DNA from: Chitinophagales bacterium
GTDB lineage: Bacteria > Bacteroidota > Bacteroidia > Chitinophagales > Chitinophagaceae
Length of the DNA stretch: 64,000 nucleotides
Assembly: GCA_015654695.1 (NCBI GenBank)
Contig: JAATGJ010000180.1
Location: 24,281-88,280, forward strand
Direction of reading: 5' to 3'
The notes beneath the pieces are model-generated. The model did not search any database. It had not been told where the DNA came from and was given only the letters and a program-made list of their open reading frames with translations. Shown here piece after piece: positions 1-10,117 of this stretch. Within the stretch, counting starts at the first letter, position 1. Each line of letters begins with the position of its first letter. Both the position numbers and the translations under genes were made by a program.

Positions 1-3000
1 TCGTGCTACTCAAGTAAGTAGCCGGTGACCATGTATAAGTATAAGCCGGATCACCCACTGCCTGTAACTGGTAATTTTGTCCATAACAAATATCCCCATC
101 AATCCCGGCATCAGGTACAGGTGCAGGCAATATAGTAACCAATATATCATCAGGAAGAGAACAACGACCTAAAGTCGCAATAACTGAATACAAAGTAGTG
201 GTGGCAGGCTTTGCTTGCGGATTAGCAATAGTATTGCTGCTAAGACCAGTCGCAGGTGTCCATAGAAATTGTGTTGCATTGGTTATAAGCTGCAATTGTA
301 CGGAATTGCCTTCGCAGACAGGTGCAGGATCAGCAGCCGGTGTCAGTGTCAGATTATTGGTAAGACCCACTGTAACTGCCGGAACAATGAAAGTGCAACC
401 ATTCGCATCCTTTACTGTCACATTATTAAAAGTACCCGGAGCCACATTCAAAATAGCGGAAGACTGAAAATTTGTTCCGTTAGTAGAATACTGATAAGGC
501 AATGTGCCGCCGGTTGCTGTTACGGTAATAGTACCATCATTGCCTCCATCACAGGTTGCATTCGCTGTGGTGGCTGTGGCGGCAAGTACAACAGGCTGCG
601 TAACGTTTACATTATTTACCTGTACCGGGCAATTATTGATATCCCTGACATATACGGTATAAGGCCCGGCTCCAACAGAGAATGTATTACCGGGCTGAAA
701 TGTTACATTATCCAGGGAATAAGAATAAGCCGAAGTGCCCCCGGTTGCTGTTACAGTAATTACACCGTTATTCTGTCCATTACATAAAACATTCTGTACA
801 GTAGTTGCAGCAGCCAATTGCGTAGGATGACCCACCGTAATCATTGCCGTATTAGTACAACCCACAGCATCCCTGATATAAACAGTATAGGTATTTGCGG
901 CAAGCCCGTTAAAGTTAGAGCTGGCCTGCCAGGTAATATTATTCAAAGAGAATTCTACAGGCGCTGTTGCATTGGCTGAAGCAGTTGCTGTTATACTTCC
1001 TGTAGTGGCGCCAAAACAGGTAGCATCAACTTTAGCAGGAGTAATTGTTATAGCCGCTCCCGGATTGACCGTAGCTGAGACAGGACTGCTTATACAACCT
1101 GCAGCATCTGTTACCACGATACTATATGTATTAGCAGTAAGCCCTGTGAAAGAAGTATTGGTTGCGCCGGTCTGCGTTGTCGTTCCGTTTAATACAAATG
1201 TATAAGGGCCTGCGCCATTGGCAGGTGTTACAGTTATTTGTCCGTTCGCAGCTCCATTACAGGTGGTCGGTACAGCAACAGCATTGGCTAATAAAGCAGA
1301 TCCCTGGGCTACGTTGATATTACTAAATGTACCTGTACAACCAATAGCATCCGTGACCACAATAGAATAAGTGGCGCCTGCTGCAAGACCGGCAAAGCTG
1401 GTAGTAGCAGCCCCGGTCTGTGTCGTTGTTCCATTTAATACAAATGTATAAGGGCTGGTACCATTGGTTGGCGTTATAGCAATACTTCCGTTGGTGGCGC
1501 CGGTACAGGAAGTACCGATCGGATTAATGTTAGCGGTTACTCCTGTTCCTGATACTACATTTACCAGTGGTAAAGTTGAGTTGCAACCATTCACATCCGT
1601 TACAACAATAGTATGAGATCCGGCAGCTATACCAGTATAGGTTGTTGTTGTAGCACCGGTTTGCGTTATCGTTCCGTCTAATACAAATGTATAAGGACCA
1701 TTACCATTAGATGGTGTTACAGTTATGCTTCCATTGTTTACACCCGGGCAAGCCGTAGCTACCGGTGTAACAACGGCAGCTAATACTGCACCCGCAGTTA
1801 CATTCGCATTGTTTAAGGTGAACTGGCAACCATTCGCATCCGTGATTAACACAGTATGCGTACCCGAAGCAAGATTAGTGAATACTGTATTTGCTGCTCC
1901 TGTTTGTGTAGTTATCCCATCCAGCAAAAATGTATAAGGAGCTGTTCCGCCAGTTCCGGGTGTTACTGTAATACTTCCATTGGCAGCACCAGAACAAGAA
2001 GTAGCAACAGAAGTATATGTAGCTGTAAAGCCTGCACTGGCAGTTACGTTCGCATTGTTTAAGGTGAACTGGCAACCATTCGCATCCGTGATTAACACAG
2101 TATGCGTACCTGAAGCCAGATTGGTGAATGTTGTATTCGTTGCTCCGGTTTGGGTAGTCGCTCCATCTAATACAAATGTATAAGGACTCGTACCACCTGT
2201 TCCCGTTGTTACCGTAATGCTTCCGTTGGTAGCCCCGGTACATGAGCTGTTAATTGAAGTAAACGTGGCTGTAAATCCCGCACTGGCGGTTACGTTCGCA
2301 TTGTTTAAAGTGAATTGGCAACCATTCGCATCTGTGATAAAAACAGTATGCGTACCCGAAAGCAGATTGGTGAATGTTGTATTCGTTGCTCCGGTTTGGG
2401 TAGTCGCTCCATCCAGCACAAATGTATATGGTCCTGTACCGCCTGTTCCCGTGGTTACTGTAATGCTACCGTTAGTTGCGCCGGTACAAGAGCTGTTAAT
2501 TGAAGTAAACGTAGCTGTGAATCCCGCGCTGGCGGTTACGTTCGCATTGTTTAAGGTGAACTGGCAACCATTCGCATCCGTGATCAATACAGTATGCGTG
2601 CCTGAAGCAATATTATTAAATATAGTATTCGTTGTGCCGGTTTGGGTAGTCGCTCCATCCAGCACAAATGTATATGGCCCTGTACCGCCTGTTCCCACGT
2701 TTACTGTAATACTTCCATTAGTAGCTCCCGTGCAAGTACTATTAGTTGAAGTAAATGTAGCTGTAAATCCCGCGCTGGCGGTTACGTGCGCGTTGTTTAA
2801 TGTGAACTGGCAACCATTCGCATCCGTGATCAGCACAGTATGCGTACTTGAAGCAAGATTATTAAATATAGTATTTGTGGCACCGGTTTGGGTAGTTGTT
2901 CCATCTAACACAAATGTATAAGGCCCTGTACCACCTGTTCCTGTAGTTACTGTAATGCTTCCATTGGTAGCTCCTGTACAGGAACTGTTGGTTGAAGTAA

Positions 3001-5518
3001 ATGTAGCTGTAAATCCACCTCCTGCTGTAACAGTAACAGGCAACGGAGTGACAGTAGTACACCCAATAGCATCCGTTATAGCTACAGTATGATTACCGGT
3101 TGCTACCCCGGTATAATTGGCAGCGGCACCTGTCTGAGTAGTTGTTCCATCTAATACGAATGTATAAGGCCCTGTTCCATTCGTTGGCGTCACCGCTATC
3201 GTTCCATTATTCACACCTGTACAGGTAGTTGAGGTTGGAGTTAGTGTTGCTGTTAATCCTGTACCTGACGTCACGGTAACAGGAATATTGGCTGATGCAC
3301 AACCTAAAGCATTTCTTATAATGATAGTATGCGCCCCTGCGGATACATTAGTAAATACATTCGCAACTTGCGGAGCGCCTGCATCCAATGAATAAGTATA
3401 AGGACCAGTTCCATTGGTAGCCGTAGCGGTAATAGCTCCGTTATTGACACCCGGGCAGGATGTTGCAGTAGCGGTAGCAGTACCCGTAAGTACAGGACCA
3501 GCTATAACCGTTACAGGTATTGGAGCCGACTGGCAACCAGCGGCATCGCTTACAACAACGGAATGTACCCCGGCTGCTATACCAGCGAAAACTGTCGTAG
3601 CGCCAGTCTGTATAACAGTTCCATCAAGAGTAAATGTATAAGGCGCTGTTCCGTTTGTTGGCGTTACAGTTATCGTTGCATTCGTTGCCCCGCTACATGA
3701 TGTATTGATCGCGGTCGCATTGGCCAATAATGCCGAACCCGGGTTTACTGTTACCGGTATGGGAGCTGAGATACAAAGGCCCGCTTCTCTTATTGTTGCT
3801 GTATAGTTGCCGGCAGCCAAACCGGTAAAGACATTACTTGTTTGATAAGGACCCCCATTCAATGAATACTGGTAAGGCCCCGTTCCGCTGGTCGGCGTTA
3901 TGGTTATACTTCCGTTGTTGACGCCGGTACAGGCAGTAGGGGCTGCGGCGGCAGTACCTGTTACTGTACCAGTACCCTGCAATACAGTAACAGGATCAAG
4001 TTGTTTACTACACCCTGCATTGTCAAGTGTGCTGATTGAATATGTACCTGGCGCCAGGTTAGAGAAAATATTATTAGTAGTGTAGAGGCCTCCGTTAATA
4101 GAGTATGTTATTGGGGGGGTGCCATTGGGTGGATTAACAGTTATATTGCCATTGCTTGCCCCTGGACAGGAAGTATTAATGACATTATAAGTAACAGTTA
4201 GTACGCCGGTGGGCACAATAGTAATTGGGAGGATGCTGCTGCAACCACCACTTGCATCAGTAACCGATATGGTGTAGTTGCCTGCAGTAAGCCCTGTAAA
4301 TTGGTTAGTTGTCTGGCTGATATTCCCGGGAGTAAGTACATAAGTGTAAGGAGCAATACCAGTACCCGCAGGTATTGTGATGGTAGCGGTGCCAGTACCT
4401 ATAACACCACAATTAGTAGTTGTTACAGCAGCCGTCGCATTTAATGCGGTTGTTTTGTTTACTGTAATGGTATCAAGAATGACAATCTGGCTATTCACAT
4501 TGTCACAAACAGTATACGTTGTTTTTATAACATACTGACCAGTAGTGGCAGCCGGGCAAAAGCCTGGGAAAGTTACATCCAGCAAACCGGCAGTAGTCGT
4601 AATAGTATCCCCTGCAACAATAGGCGCGCCGGCTAAAGTTTGTAATTGGCAATTTACAAAACGGGAAATCGAACCCGATGGGGTAAACCTGTAAGCGGTA
4701 TTATGTTCACTCCATAACGTGGCATTTTTTCCGGGTGCGGCTACTGCCTTGTCGCGGGCCCAGTTTTGAATACCTAAGATGGCCCTGTTTCCGGGAGGGA
4801 AGTTTGAAAAGCAAGTTTTATTTTCAATAAAAACTTCTATAAGACCAGTTGATTCATAAACAACAATTTGAAAAGTAGTGGGTGCAGGGATAGAGCAACC
4901 GGGAACCCCAAAAACACCAAGATGATAAAAGCTTACAATAAGTCTGCGGAATGGGGCGGTACCTTCAAACCTCCATTCGATTTTCCTGTCCGCAGGACTT
5001 GATGCAACCTGGGGATCCAGATCAGTAAATACTCCCATGATGGATGCCTTGGGGTAGTAAGGGGCATTGATATCACATTGCGCTCCCCCGGCATAGGGAA
5101 TTGTTTCTGATATTTGCCAGGAATTTCCACAATCAGGAGGAGAAGCATTTGTTTCATCAAAGGTTACCAGGCCATTAGATCCTATCACAGCCTTTGTATA
5201 TATAGAATCATAGAAACAAAAGCTAAAAGGCATATTAATTAAAGCGCTGTACAGATCATCTGCATAAACTTCTGTTATTTCATTTCCGGTTGGAGTGGTA
5301 TAAGCAAACGGAGTGTACCCAATTGTGTTAATTGAATAATCTGATGATGATTTCAAATGGGGGACCCTAAATGGTTGAGTCACACAGTTTTCACCACAAG
5401 GAAGGTTGATAACAGTCCCATTTAGCCCGGTATTAAAACCATTTTGTGCTGAAAGCGGGCCGGATAGAAAAAAAATGAAGATGACAATAACAAAAAGCCT
5501 TAACAAAGCAGATATCAT
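1..5518 (-). CDS. Giant SprB-repeat surface/adhesin-like protein (N-terminal part, runs off left edge)
   Basis: From an ATG at 5518 I translated the first roughly 430 codons without a stop and also checked the frame at the left edge. The frame appears open for about 1839 codons, so the C-terminus lies outside. Residues 1-30 form a signal peptide (hydrophobic stretch, then PLSAQ). A roughly 300-residue globular region follows, with the IGSNGLVTFDE phrase common in Bacteroidota gliding-associated proteins. After that come roughly 18 SprB-type repeats of about 80 residues (YTYVL...GLTAGNYTISVTDAxGC). Five central repeats lie at an exact 246-bp period. The last visible part (TYTWSPATYLSS) is of the Ig/PKD-like type usually found before a gliding-motility-associated C-terminal domain. 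Known relatives are exported by the type IX system and act in gliding or adhesion; that role is inferred here because the sorting domain is not in view. Confidence 0.85.
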   Translation of the reverse strand, partial: MISALLRLFVIVIFIFFLSGPLSAQNGFNTGLNGTVINLPCGENCVTQPFRVPHLKSSSDYSINTIGYTPFAYTTPTGNEITEVYADDLYSALINMPFSFCFYDSIYTKAVIGSNGLVTFDETNASPPDCGNSWQISETIPYAGGAQCDINAPYYPKASIMGVFTDLDPQVASSPADRKIEWRFEGTAPFRRLIVSFYHLGVFGVPGCSIPAPTTFQIVVYESTGLIEVFIENKTCFSNFPPGNRAILGIQNWARDKAVAAPGKNATLWSEHNTAYRFTPSGSISRFVNCQLQTLAGAPIVAGDTITTTAGLLDVTFPGFCPAATTGQYVIKTTYTVCDNVNSQIVILDTITVNKTTALNATAAVTTTNCGVIGTGTATITIPAGTGIAPYTYVLTPGNISQTTNQFTGLTAGNYTISVTDASGGCSSILPITIVPTGVLTVTYNVINTSCPGASNGNITVNPPNGTPPITYSINGGLYTTNNIFSNLAPGTYSISTLDNAGCSKQLDPVTVLQGTGTVTGTAAAAPTACTGVNNGSITITPTSGTGPYQYSLNGGPYQTSNVFTGLAAGNYTATIREAGLCISAPIPVTVNPGSALLANATAINTSCSGATNATITVTPTNGTAPYTFTLDGTVIQTGATTVFAGIAAGVHSVVVSDAAGCQSAPIPVTVIAGPVLTGTATATATSCPGVNNGAITATATNGTGPYTYSLDAGAPQVANVFTNVSAGAHTIIIRNALGCASANIPVTVTSGTGLTATLTPTSTTCTGVNNGTIAVTPTNGTGPYTFVLDGTTTQTGAAANYTGVATGNHTVAITDAIGCTTVTPLPVTVTAGGGFTATFTSTNSSCTGATNGSITVTTGTGGTGPYTFVLDGTTTQTGATNTIFNNLASSTHTVLITDANGCQFTLNNAHVTASAGFTATFTSTNSTCTGATNGSITVNVGTGGTGPYTFVLDGATTQTGTTNTIFNNIASGTHTVLITDANGCQFTLNNANVTASAGFTATFTSINSSCTGATNGSITVTTGTGGTGPYTFVLDGATTQTGATNTTFTNLLSGTHTVFITDANGCQFTLNNANVTASAGFTATFTSINSSCTGATNGSITVTTGTGGTSPYTFVLDGATTQTGATNTTFTNLASGTHTVLITDANGCQFTLNNANVTASAGFTATYTSVATSCSGAANGSITVTPGTGGTAPYTFLLDGITTQTGAANTVFTNLASGTHTVLITDANGCQFTLNNANVTAGAVLAAVVTPVATACPGVNNGSITVTPSNGNGPYTFVLDGTITQTGATTTTYTGIAAGSHTIVVTDVNGCNSTLPLVNVVSGTGVTANINPIGTSCTGATNGSIAITPTNGTSPYTFVLNGTTTQTGAATTSFAGLAAGATYSIVVTDAIGCTGTFSNINVAQGSALLANAVAVPTTCNGAANGQITVTPANGAGPYTFVLNGTTTQTGATNTSFTGLTANTYSIVVTDAAGCISSPVSATVNPGAAITITPAKVDATCFGATTGSITATASANATAPVEFSLNNITWQASSNFNGLAANTYTVYIRDAVGCTNTAMITVGHPTQLAAATTVQNVLCNGQNNGVITVTATGGTSAYSYSLDNVTFQPGNTFSVGAGPYTVYVRDINNCPVQVNNVNVTQPVVLAATATTANATCDGGNDGTITVTATGGTLPYQYSTNGTNFQSSAILNVAPGTFNNVTVKDANGCTFIVPAVTVGLTNNLTLTPAADPAPVCEGNSVQLQLITNATQFLWTPATGLSSNTIANPQAKPATTTLYSVIATLGRCSLPDDILVTILPAPVPDAGIDGDICYGQNYQLQAVGDPAYTYTWSPATYLSST
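1821..3050 (-). repeat. Five near-identical 246-bp (82-codon) tandem SprB units
   Basis: The segment beginning aactggcaaccattcgcat (one copy reads aattggcaacc) recurs at 1821, 2067, 2313, 2559 and 2805, exactly 246 bp apart each time. The flanking sequence is highly similar throughout each unit. Neighbouring repeats on both sides are clearly homologous but much more diverged in sequence. The exact period and near-identity indicate recent duplication or gene conversion inside the adhesin gene. Confidence 0.85.
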
Positions 5519-5646
5519 AATTAGGGTAAATAGTTTTGGTGAAATAAGGCTGGCAACCTGGACAACAAGTTACAAAAAATATCAGTACAGGGAGAGCTAA
5601 ATTGGCCGTGGACAAAAAATGATTATCCTGCTTAATCGGTGGACTT

Positions 5647-7893
5647 TCAGGCAATATCCCCGGTATCATATCTTTCTACTGATTCAATGCCCGGCAGGCT
5701 TTTCAGGCTGGATAGTAATTCTTCGAGTTCATCTTTATCATGCACAAACACTTTGATCTTTCCCTCAAATAATCCTTCTTTGGCTTCTACGCTTAATGCG
5801 CTGATATTGATTTTCAATTCACCCGAAATAAGGTTGGTGATCTTATGAATCACCCCCACATCATCCATGCCTACAATTTTCAAACCTGTAAGAAAAGAGA
5901 TTTCCTTGTTCCTGGCCCATTTTGTTTTCACTACCCTATGGCCATAGTTGGCCAGCAGCTTTGCCGCATTCGGGCAATTGGTACGGTGAATGGTAAGTCC
6001 TTTGCCGGTGGTAATAAATCCAAAAACATCATCCCCCGGAATAGGTTTGCAGCAATTGGCCAGATTATATACGATCTTATCGCTGCTTTCACCAAAAATG
6101 ACCAGTTCTGTATCTTTTTTTGAGCTGCCACCCGGGTGATTAGGATTATACTCCGGCTTGGGATCAAATATCCTGATTGGCTTTGGCGCTTCTATCCTGT
6201 CGCCCATTACCGTAAATTCTTTCAGGTCTTTAAGGTCAATATTCTTTATGGCTACCTGGTAAAAAAGATCAACATGTGAAGGCAGCTTATACCAGTGCAC
6301 CAGTTCATCAATATTATGCGGGTTCATGGATGCACCCATGCCTTCCAGTTTTCGCTGTACCGCATACTTACCTTCATCACCGATCTTTTTCTTTTCCTCT
6401 TTCAACGCATCCTTTATCCTTCCCTTTGCCTTGGCCGTTACTACAAAACCCAGCCAGTCTTCCGATGGCTTTTGCTTATTACTGGTAATGATCTCTATCT
6501 GGTCACCGCTCCGCAGTTTATGACTGAGCGGAACTAATTTGTGGTTCACTTTGGCCCCGATGGTCTTGACACCAATAGCACTGTGAATAGCGAAAGCGAA
6601 ATCCAGCGCCGTAGAACCAATGGGCAGCATTTTTACATCCCCCTTGGGCGTATAAACATAAATTTCTTCGGCAAGAAAACTGGTTTTGAAATCCTGCAGA
6701 AAATCAATACTGTCCGTTTCCTGGCTGCTGATCACTTCCCGTATCTGCTGAAACCATTTGTCAAAACCGCTTTCATCTGTTGCCCCTTCTTTATATTTCC
6801 AGTGAGCTGCCAAACCTTTTTCAGCAATTTCATTCATTCGCTTCGTTCGTATCTGCACTTCCACCCACTTACCTTGCGGACCCATCACGGTGGTATGCAA
6901 TGCTTCATAGCCATTGGATTTGGGATTGCTTAACCAGTCTCTTAACCGTTCAGGTGAAGGTGTATATTCATCCGTGATCATCGAATATACTTTCCAGCAG
7001 TCTTCTTTTTCTTTTTCCTGTGGTGAATCTAATATGACACGGATAGCAAACAGGTCATACACCTCTTCAAAATCCACCCCTTTCTTCTTCATTTTATTGG
7101 AAATGGAGTGTATGCTTTTGGGTCTTCCGTATATTTCAAAATTAAAATTGCCTTTTTCTAATTTCTCTTTTATAGGTTTAATGAATTCATTGATGTACTT
7201 GGATCGTTCTCTTTTTGTTTCCGCCAGTTTTTGAGCAATTTCCTTGTAAGTATCCGGCTCCATGTATTTCATGGCCAGGTCTTCCATCTCGGTTTTGATA
7301 TTATACAATCCCATGCGATGGGCCAGCGGCGCATATACATATACCGTTTCCGAGGCTATCTTCAGTTGTTTTTCCCGCTTCATGCTTTCCAGCGTCCGCA
7401 TATTATGCAACCGGTCTGCCAGTTTGATCAGTATCACACGGGGATCATCCGTCAGTGTCAGTAGTATTTTTTTAAAATTTTCCGCCTGCTGCGAAGCATT
7501 GACATCAATAACGTTGGATATTTTAGTAAGACCATCTACTATCCTGGCAATTTCATTCCCAAATTCCTTTTCTACATCTTCCAGGGTAATGTCAGTATCC
7601 TCTACTGTGTCATGCATCAGTGCGCAAATGGTAGAGCGGACACCGAGTCCAATTTCTTCCACACAAATTTTGGCGACGGCAAGGGGATGGAGAATATAAG
7701 GTTCGCCGCTTTTTCGCCGCATGGTCTTATGTGCATCAGCAGCCATTTCAAAAGCGGTACGGAGCAGGTCTTTATCACCGGGTTTTATTTTGGTTTTAAG
7801 GGACCGCAACAGGGAACGGTATTCCCGCAGGATAAGTTTTCTTTCCTGCTCTTCATTCAAATTATATTTTGGTATCTGTGCTACAGTTTCCAT
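5647..7893 (-). CDS. rsh: Bifunctional (p)ppGpp synthetase/hydrolase (RelA/SpoT family)
   Basis: This 748-residue protein has the full long-RSH layout. The HD hydrolase domain comes first (H55, H69 region, and HDTVED at 94-99, all metal-binding positions intact). The synthetase domain follows (GRPKSIHSISNKMKKKG, then SNGYEALHTTVMGP and VEVQIRTKRMNEIAEKGLAAHW). Next is a TGS domain (EEIYVYTPKGDVKMLPIGST), a conserved cysteine/histidine region (ANCCKPIPGDDVFGFIT) and a C-terminal ACT domain. It makes and degrades the stringent-response alarmone in the cytoplasm. Because the HD motif is intact, I expect hydrolase as well as synthetase activity. It is transcribed away from the tRNA-Leu/trigger factor region. 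The SprB-repeat gene follows 128 bp downstream on the same strand. Confidence 0.95.
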   Translation of the reverse strand: METVAQIPKYNLNEEQERKLILREYRSLLRSLKTKIKPGDKDLLRTAFEMAADAHKTMRRKSGEPYILHPLAVAKICVEEIGLGVRSTICALMHDTVEDTDITLEDVEKEFGNEIARIVDGLTKISNVIDVNASQQAENFKKILLTLTDDPRVILIKLADRLHNMRTLESMKREKQLKIASETVYVYAPLAHRMGLYNIKTEMEDLAMKYMEPDTYKEIAQKLAETKRERSKYINEFIKPIKEKLEKGNFNFEIYGRPKSIHSISNKMKKKGVDFEEVYDLFAIRVILDSPQEKEKEDCWKVYSMITDEYTPSPERLRDWLSNPKSNGYEALHTTVMGPQGKWVEVQIRTKRMNEIAEKGLAAHWKYKEGATDESGFDKWFQQIREVISSQETDSIDFLQDFKTSFLAEEIYVYTPKGDVKMLPIGSTALDFAFAIHSAIGVKTIGAKVNHKLVPLSHKLRSGDQIEIITSNKQKPSEDWLGFVVTAKAKGRIKDALKEEKKKIGDEGKYAVQRKLEGMGASMNPHNIDELVHWYKLPSHVDLFYQVAIKNIDLKDLKEFTVMGDRIEAPKPIRIFDPKPEYNPNHPGGSSKKDTELVIFGESSDKIVYNLANCCKPIPGDDVFGFITTGKGLTIHRTNCPNAAKLLANYGHRVVKTKWARNKEISFLTGLKIVGMDDVGVIHKITNLISGELKINISALSVEAKEGLFEGKIKVFVHDKDELEELLSSLKSLPGIESVERYDTGDIA

Positions 7894-8050
7894 TCAAATA
7901 TGTACCGGGACGAATTTACTGAATTTATATTGCCCTTACTCTCTAATAATGACAGCCGTATGATATATCTTTCGAAAATTATAAGCTGCTATTCTTTTCT
8001 TTATGCATTCACTTTATCTTTTTTGAATACTATTTTCCGTACAAATGCCC

Positions 8051-8058
8051 TACATTTG
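8051..8058 (+). promoter_or_regulatory. Candidate Bacteroidota -7 box for tRNA-Leu/tig
   Basis: The sequence TACATTTG matches the Bacteroidota -7 consensus TAnnTTTG and lies about 80 bp upstream of the tRNA. A TTTG at 8022-8025 could serve as the -33 element, but the 25-nt spacer is longer than the usual 19-21, so this is a weak call. Confidence 0.3.
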
Positions 8059-8138
8059 CAACCCCTAAGAAGGTTATGATGTATGGCTTCGCGCTAAGAG
8101 TTTTGGCGCCTGCGGCTCATACTTCAGAGCCTGAAATT

Positions 8139-8223
8139 CCGGATGTGGTGAAATTGGTAGACACGTCAGACTTAGGATCTGATGCCGTAAGGTATGGGGG
8201 TTCGAGTCCCTCCATCCGGACCA
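8139..8223 (+). tRNA. tRNA-Leu (anticodon UAG), CCA encoded
   Basis: The acceptor stem CCGGATG pairs perfectly with CATCCGG, followed by discriminator A and an encoded CCA. The D-arm region reads GTGAAATTGGTAGACAC. The anticodon stem is TCAGA/TCTGA around the loop CTTAGGA, giving anticodon TAG (reads CUA and probably other CUN codons). A long variable arm (TGCCGTAAGGTATG) marks it as a class II, leucine-type tRNA. The T-arm contains GTTCGAGTC. It lies upstream of trigger factor on the same strand. Confidence 0.95.
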
Positions 8224-8226
8224 ACG

Positions 8227-8323
8227 GAATATCGAACAGAAGAACAAGGAATGACGAATTTAAGAAGTAAGCCGGGATGATAAACATCCATCTTTATTAT
8301 TCGCTATTCCTTGTTCGATATTC
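8227..8323. repeat. Imperfect long inverted repeat between tRNA-Leu and tig
   Basis: The left arm 8227-8259 (gaatatcgaaca...aaggaatgacgaat) is complementary to the right arm 8299-8323 (attcgctattccttgttcg + atattc). The left arm carries an 8-nt insertion relative to the right arm, and the loop is about 40 nt. It may act as the tRNA processing/termination structure or be a copy of a dispersed intergenic palindrome; the sequence alone does not decide. Confidence 0.65.
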
Positions 8324-8341
8324 ATCATTCAAATTATATCT

Positions 8342-9745
8342 ATGGCAACAGTCACAAAAGAAAATATCGGTTTGCTGCACGAAAAGCTAACCGTGAAACT
8401 GGAAAAGACCGATTACCTGCCTTCTTTTGAAAAAGCACTGAAGGACTACAGTAAGAAAGCAAATATCCCCGGCTTTCGTAAAGGAATGGTACCTGCAGGT
8501 CTTATCAAAAAGATGTATGGCCCTTCCTTATTTACTGATGAAGTACTTCGTTCCGTTGACCGTGAACTGATCAGCTACCTGCAAAATGATAAGGTGGATA
8601 TTTTCGCGCAGCCTCTTCCGCTGGAAACCGATATACGCCAACTGGATGTCAACAACCCTGCTGATTATACTTTTCATTTTGAAGTAGGCATGAAGCCGGA
8701 GTTTCAACTTCCTGATCTTGGCAAAGCGAATATCACTGAATACAAAGTGGTAATAACAGATGAAATGATCAACAATGAGATCGCCCGCCTGCAAAACCGG
8801 TACGGCAACATGAAAGATGAGGATACTGTGAACTCAGAAGAGAATGTGCTGAATGTAATTTTTTCTGAAGTAAATGAAAATGGAGAGGAGACAGAAGGTG
8901 GTATTACAAAAGACAATTCCTTATTGGTAAAATATTTCAAAGAAGATTTTCGCAGCAACCTGCTGGGTAAAGTGCTGAATGATTTTGTAATAGTGCAATT
9001 AGACAAAGCCTTTGACGAAAAAGAGCTGGATTTTATTCTCGGCGATCTTGGACTGGATAAAAATGATCCCGAAGCTTTGAAAAAACATTTTAAGATCCAG
9101 GTCACGAAGATCGGGATGCTGGAAAAGAAAGATATGAACGAAGAATTCTTCAGCCAGTTATATCCCGGCCAGGAAATAAAAACCGAAGCTGATTTTCGCA
9201 ATAAGGTAAAAGAAGAAATAGGAGCTTACTGGACAAGCCAGGTAAGAAACCAGATTCATGACCAGGTATTTCACCAGTTGGTTGACCATACTGAAATTAA
9301 ATTCCCGGAAGGCTTTTTGAAAAAATGGATGAAGACGCAGGGCAATGCTGCTTCAGAAGAACAACAGGCTGCGCCTAAATCAGAGGAAGAAGTAGAAAAA
9401 GAATTCCCGACTTTTCTCAACCAGTTGAAATGGACATTGATCTCTGACAAAATTGTACAGGACAATGCCATCCAGGTTAATCCCGATGAGATCCGCCAAT
9501 TTGCCAAACAGCAATTATTCGGCTATATGGGTGGCATGGGCAATGTGGCAGACGATCAGCCCTGGGTAAAAGAGTATGTAGAAAAAATGATGAAGGACAG
9601 GAAATTTGTTGAAGATGCATATAACCGCCTCCAGACACAAAAAATGTTTGAGTGGGCTGAAACGCAGGTGAAGCCGGCTGAAAAAGAGATCAGTGCGGAA
9701 GAGTTTACTAAAATGGTAGAGGCGCACCAGCACCATCATCATTAA
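8342..9745 (+). CDS. tig: Trigger factor (ribosome-associated chaperone, peptidyl-prolyl isomerase family)
   Basis: This 467-residue protein begins with the ribosome-binding domain and carries the signature loop GFRKGMVP at about residues 44-51. A central region typical of the diverged Bacteroidota FKBP-like domain and a long helical C-terminal chaperone domain follow. The family binds at the ribosome exit tunnel and folds nascent chains. The E. coli protein is about 432 residues, so this one is slightly longer. The C-terminus ends in AHQHHHH, a short natural histidine tail that could bind metal. It stands upstream of two clpP genes and clpX, the usual tig-clpP-clpX neighbourhood, but an intervening terminator and a small gene separate it from clpP here. 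Confidence 0.93.
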   Translation: MATVTKENIGLLHEKLTVKLEKTDYLPSFEKALKDYSKKANIPGFRKGMVPAGLIKKMYGPSLFTDEVLRSVDRELISYLQNDKVDIFAQPLPLETDIRQLDVNNPADYTFHFEVGMKPEFQLPDLGKANITEYKVVITDEMINNEIARLQNRYGNMKDEDTVNSEENVLNVIFSEVNENGEETEGGITKDNSLLVKYFKEDFRSNLLGKVLNDFVIVQLDKAFDEKELDFILGDLGLDKNDPEALKKHFKIQVTKIGMLEKKDMNEEFFSQLYPGQEIKTEADFRNKVKEEIGAYWTSQVRNQIHDQVFHQLVDHTEIKFPEGFLKKWMKTQGNAASEEQQAAPKSEEEVEKEFPTFLNQLKWTLISDKIVQDNAIQVNPDEIRQFAKQQLFGYMGGMGNVADDQPWVKEYVEKMMKDRKFVEDAYNRLQTQKMFEWAETQVKPAEKEISAEEFTKMVEAHQHHHH

Positions 9746-10117
9746 CTTCTGCCATCGCCATGGCGGGAAATTTAGGCAGAAAAGTATTTCGTTTTATAAA
9801 AAATTCAACAGCAGGGACACTCTTTGCTGTTTTTTATTTTTAATGCGAGAACCGGATTTCATTATTGCCATCTGTGCCGGACCGCTCCTGCGGTGAAAAA
9901 AATTGTAGTACAACATCTACATAGTGTTAAGTGATGATACTATTTTCTAAAATTTCCATTTGTCCTTCTTTTGCTACCAGAAACAAGTTGATATATCCCC
10001 CATTGTATCAAAACTATTGACTGACCCTTTTACAAGCGCCTATTATCCGTATCCCATGAAACAACCCGGCTTAACCCTGAATCGGAATTATAGAATAGAA
10101 TTGTAAACAAAAAAATA
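9746..10117. other. Intergenic region tig to GHKL-like gene
   Basis: This 372-bp stretch contains the tig terminator at 9807-9841. I see no other gene or recognisable RNA in it. Confidence 0.5.
9807..9841 (+). terminator. Rho-independent terminator of tig
   Basis: Stem AACAGCA (9807-9813) pairs with TGCTGTT (9825-9831) around an 11-nt loop and is followed by a T-rich run (ttttatttt). It lies about 60 bp after the tig stop codon. Confidence 0.7.

Noticed and set aside
2217..2921. 234-residue open frame on the plus strand inside the SprB gene
   Set aside because: It is antisense to the repeat-rich minus-strand gene. The low-complexity repeating product follows from the repeats in the real frame.
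1..5518. Possible CRISPR-like array because of regular repeats
   Set aside because: Repeats are codon-phased, 246 bp long and translate to a protein domain with no spacer structure.
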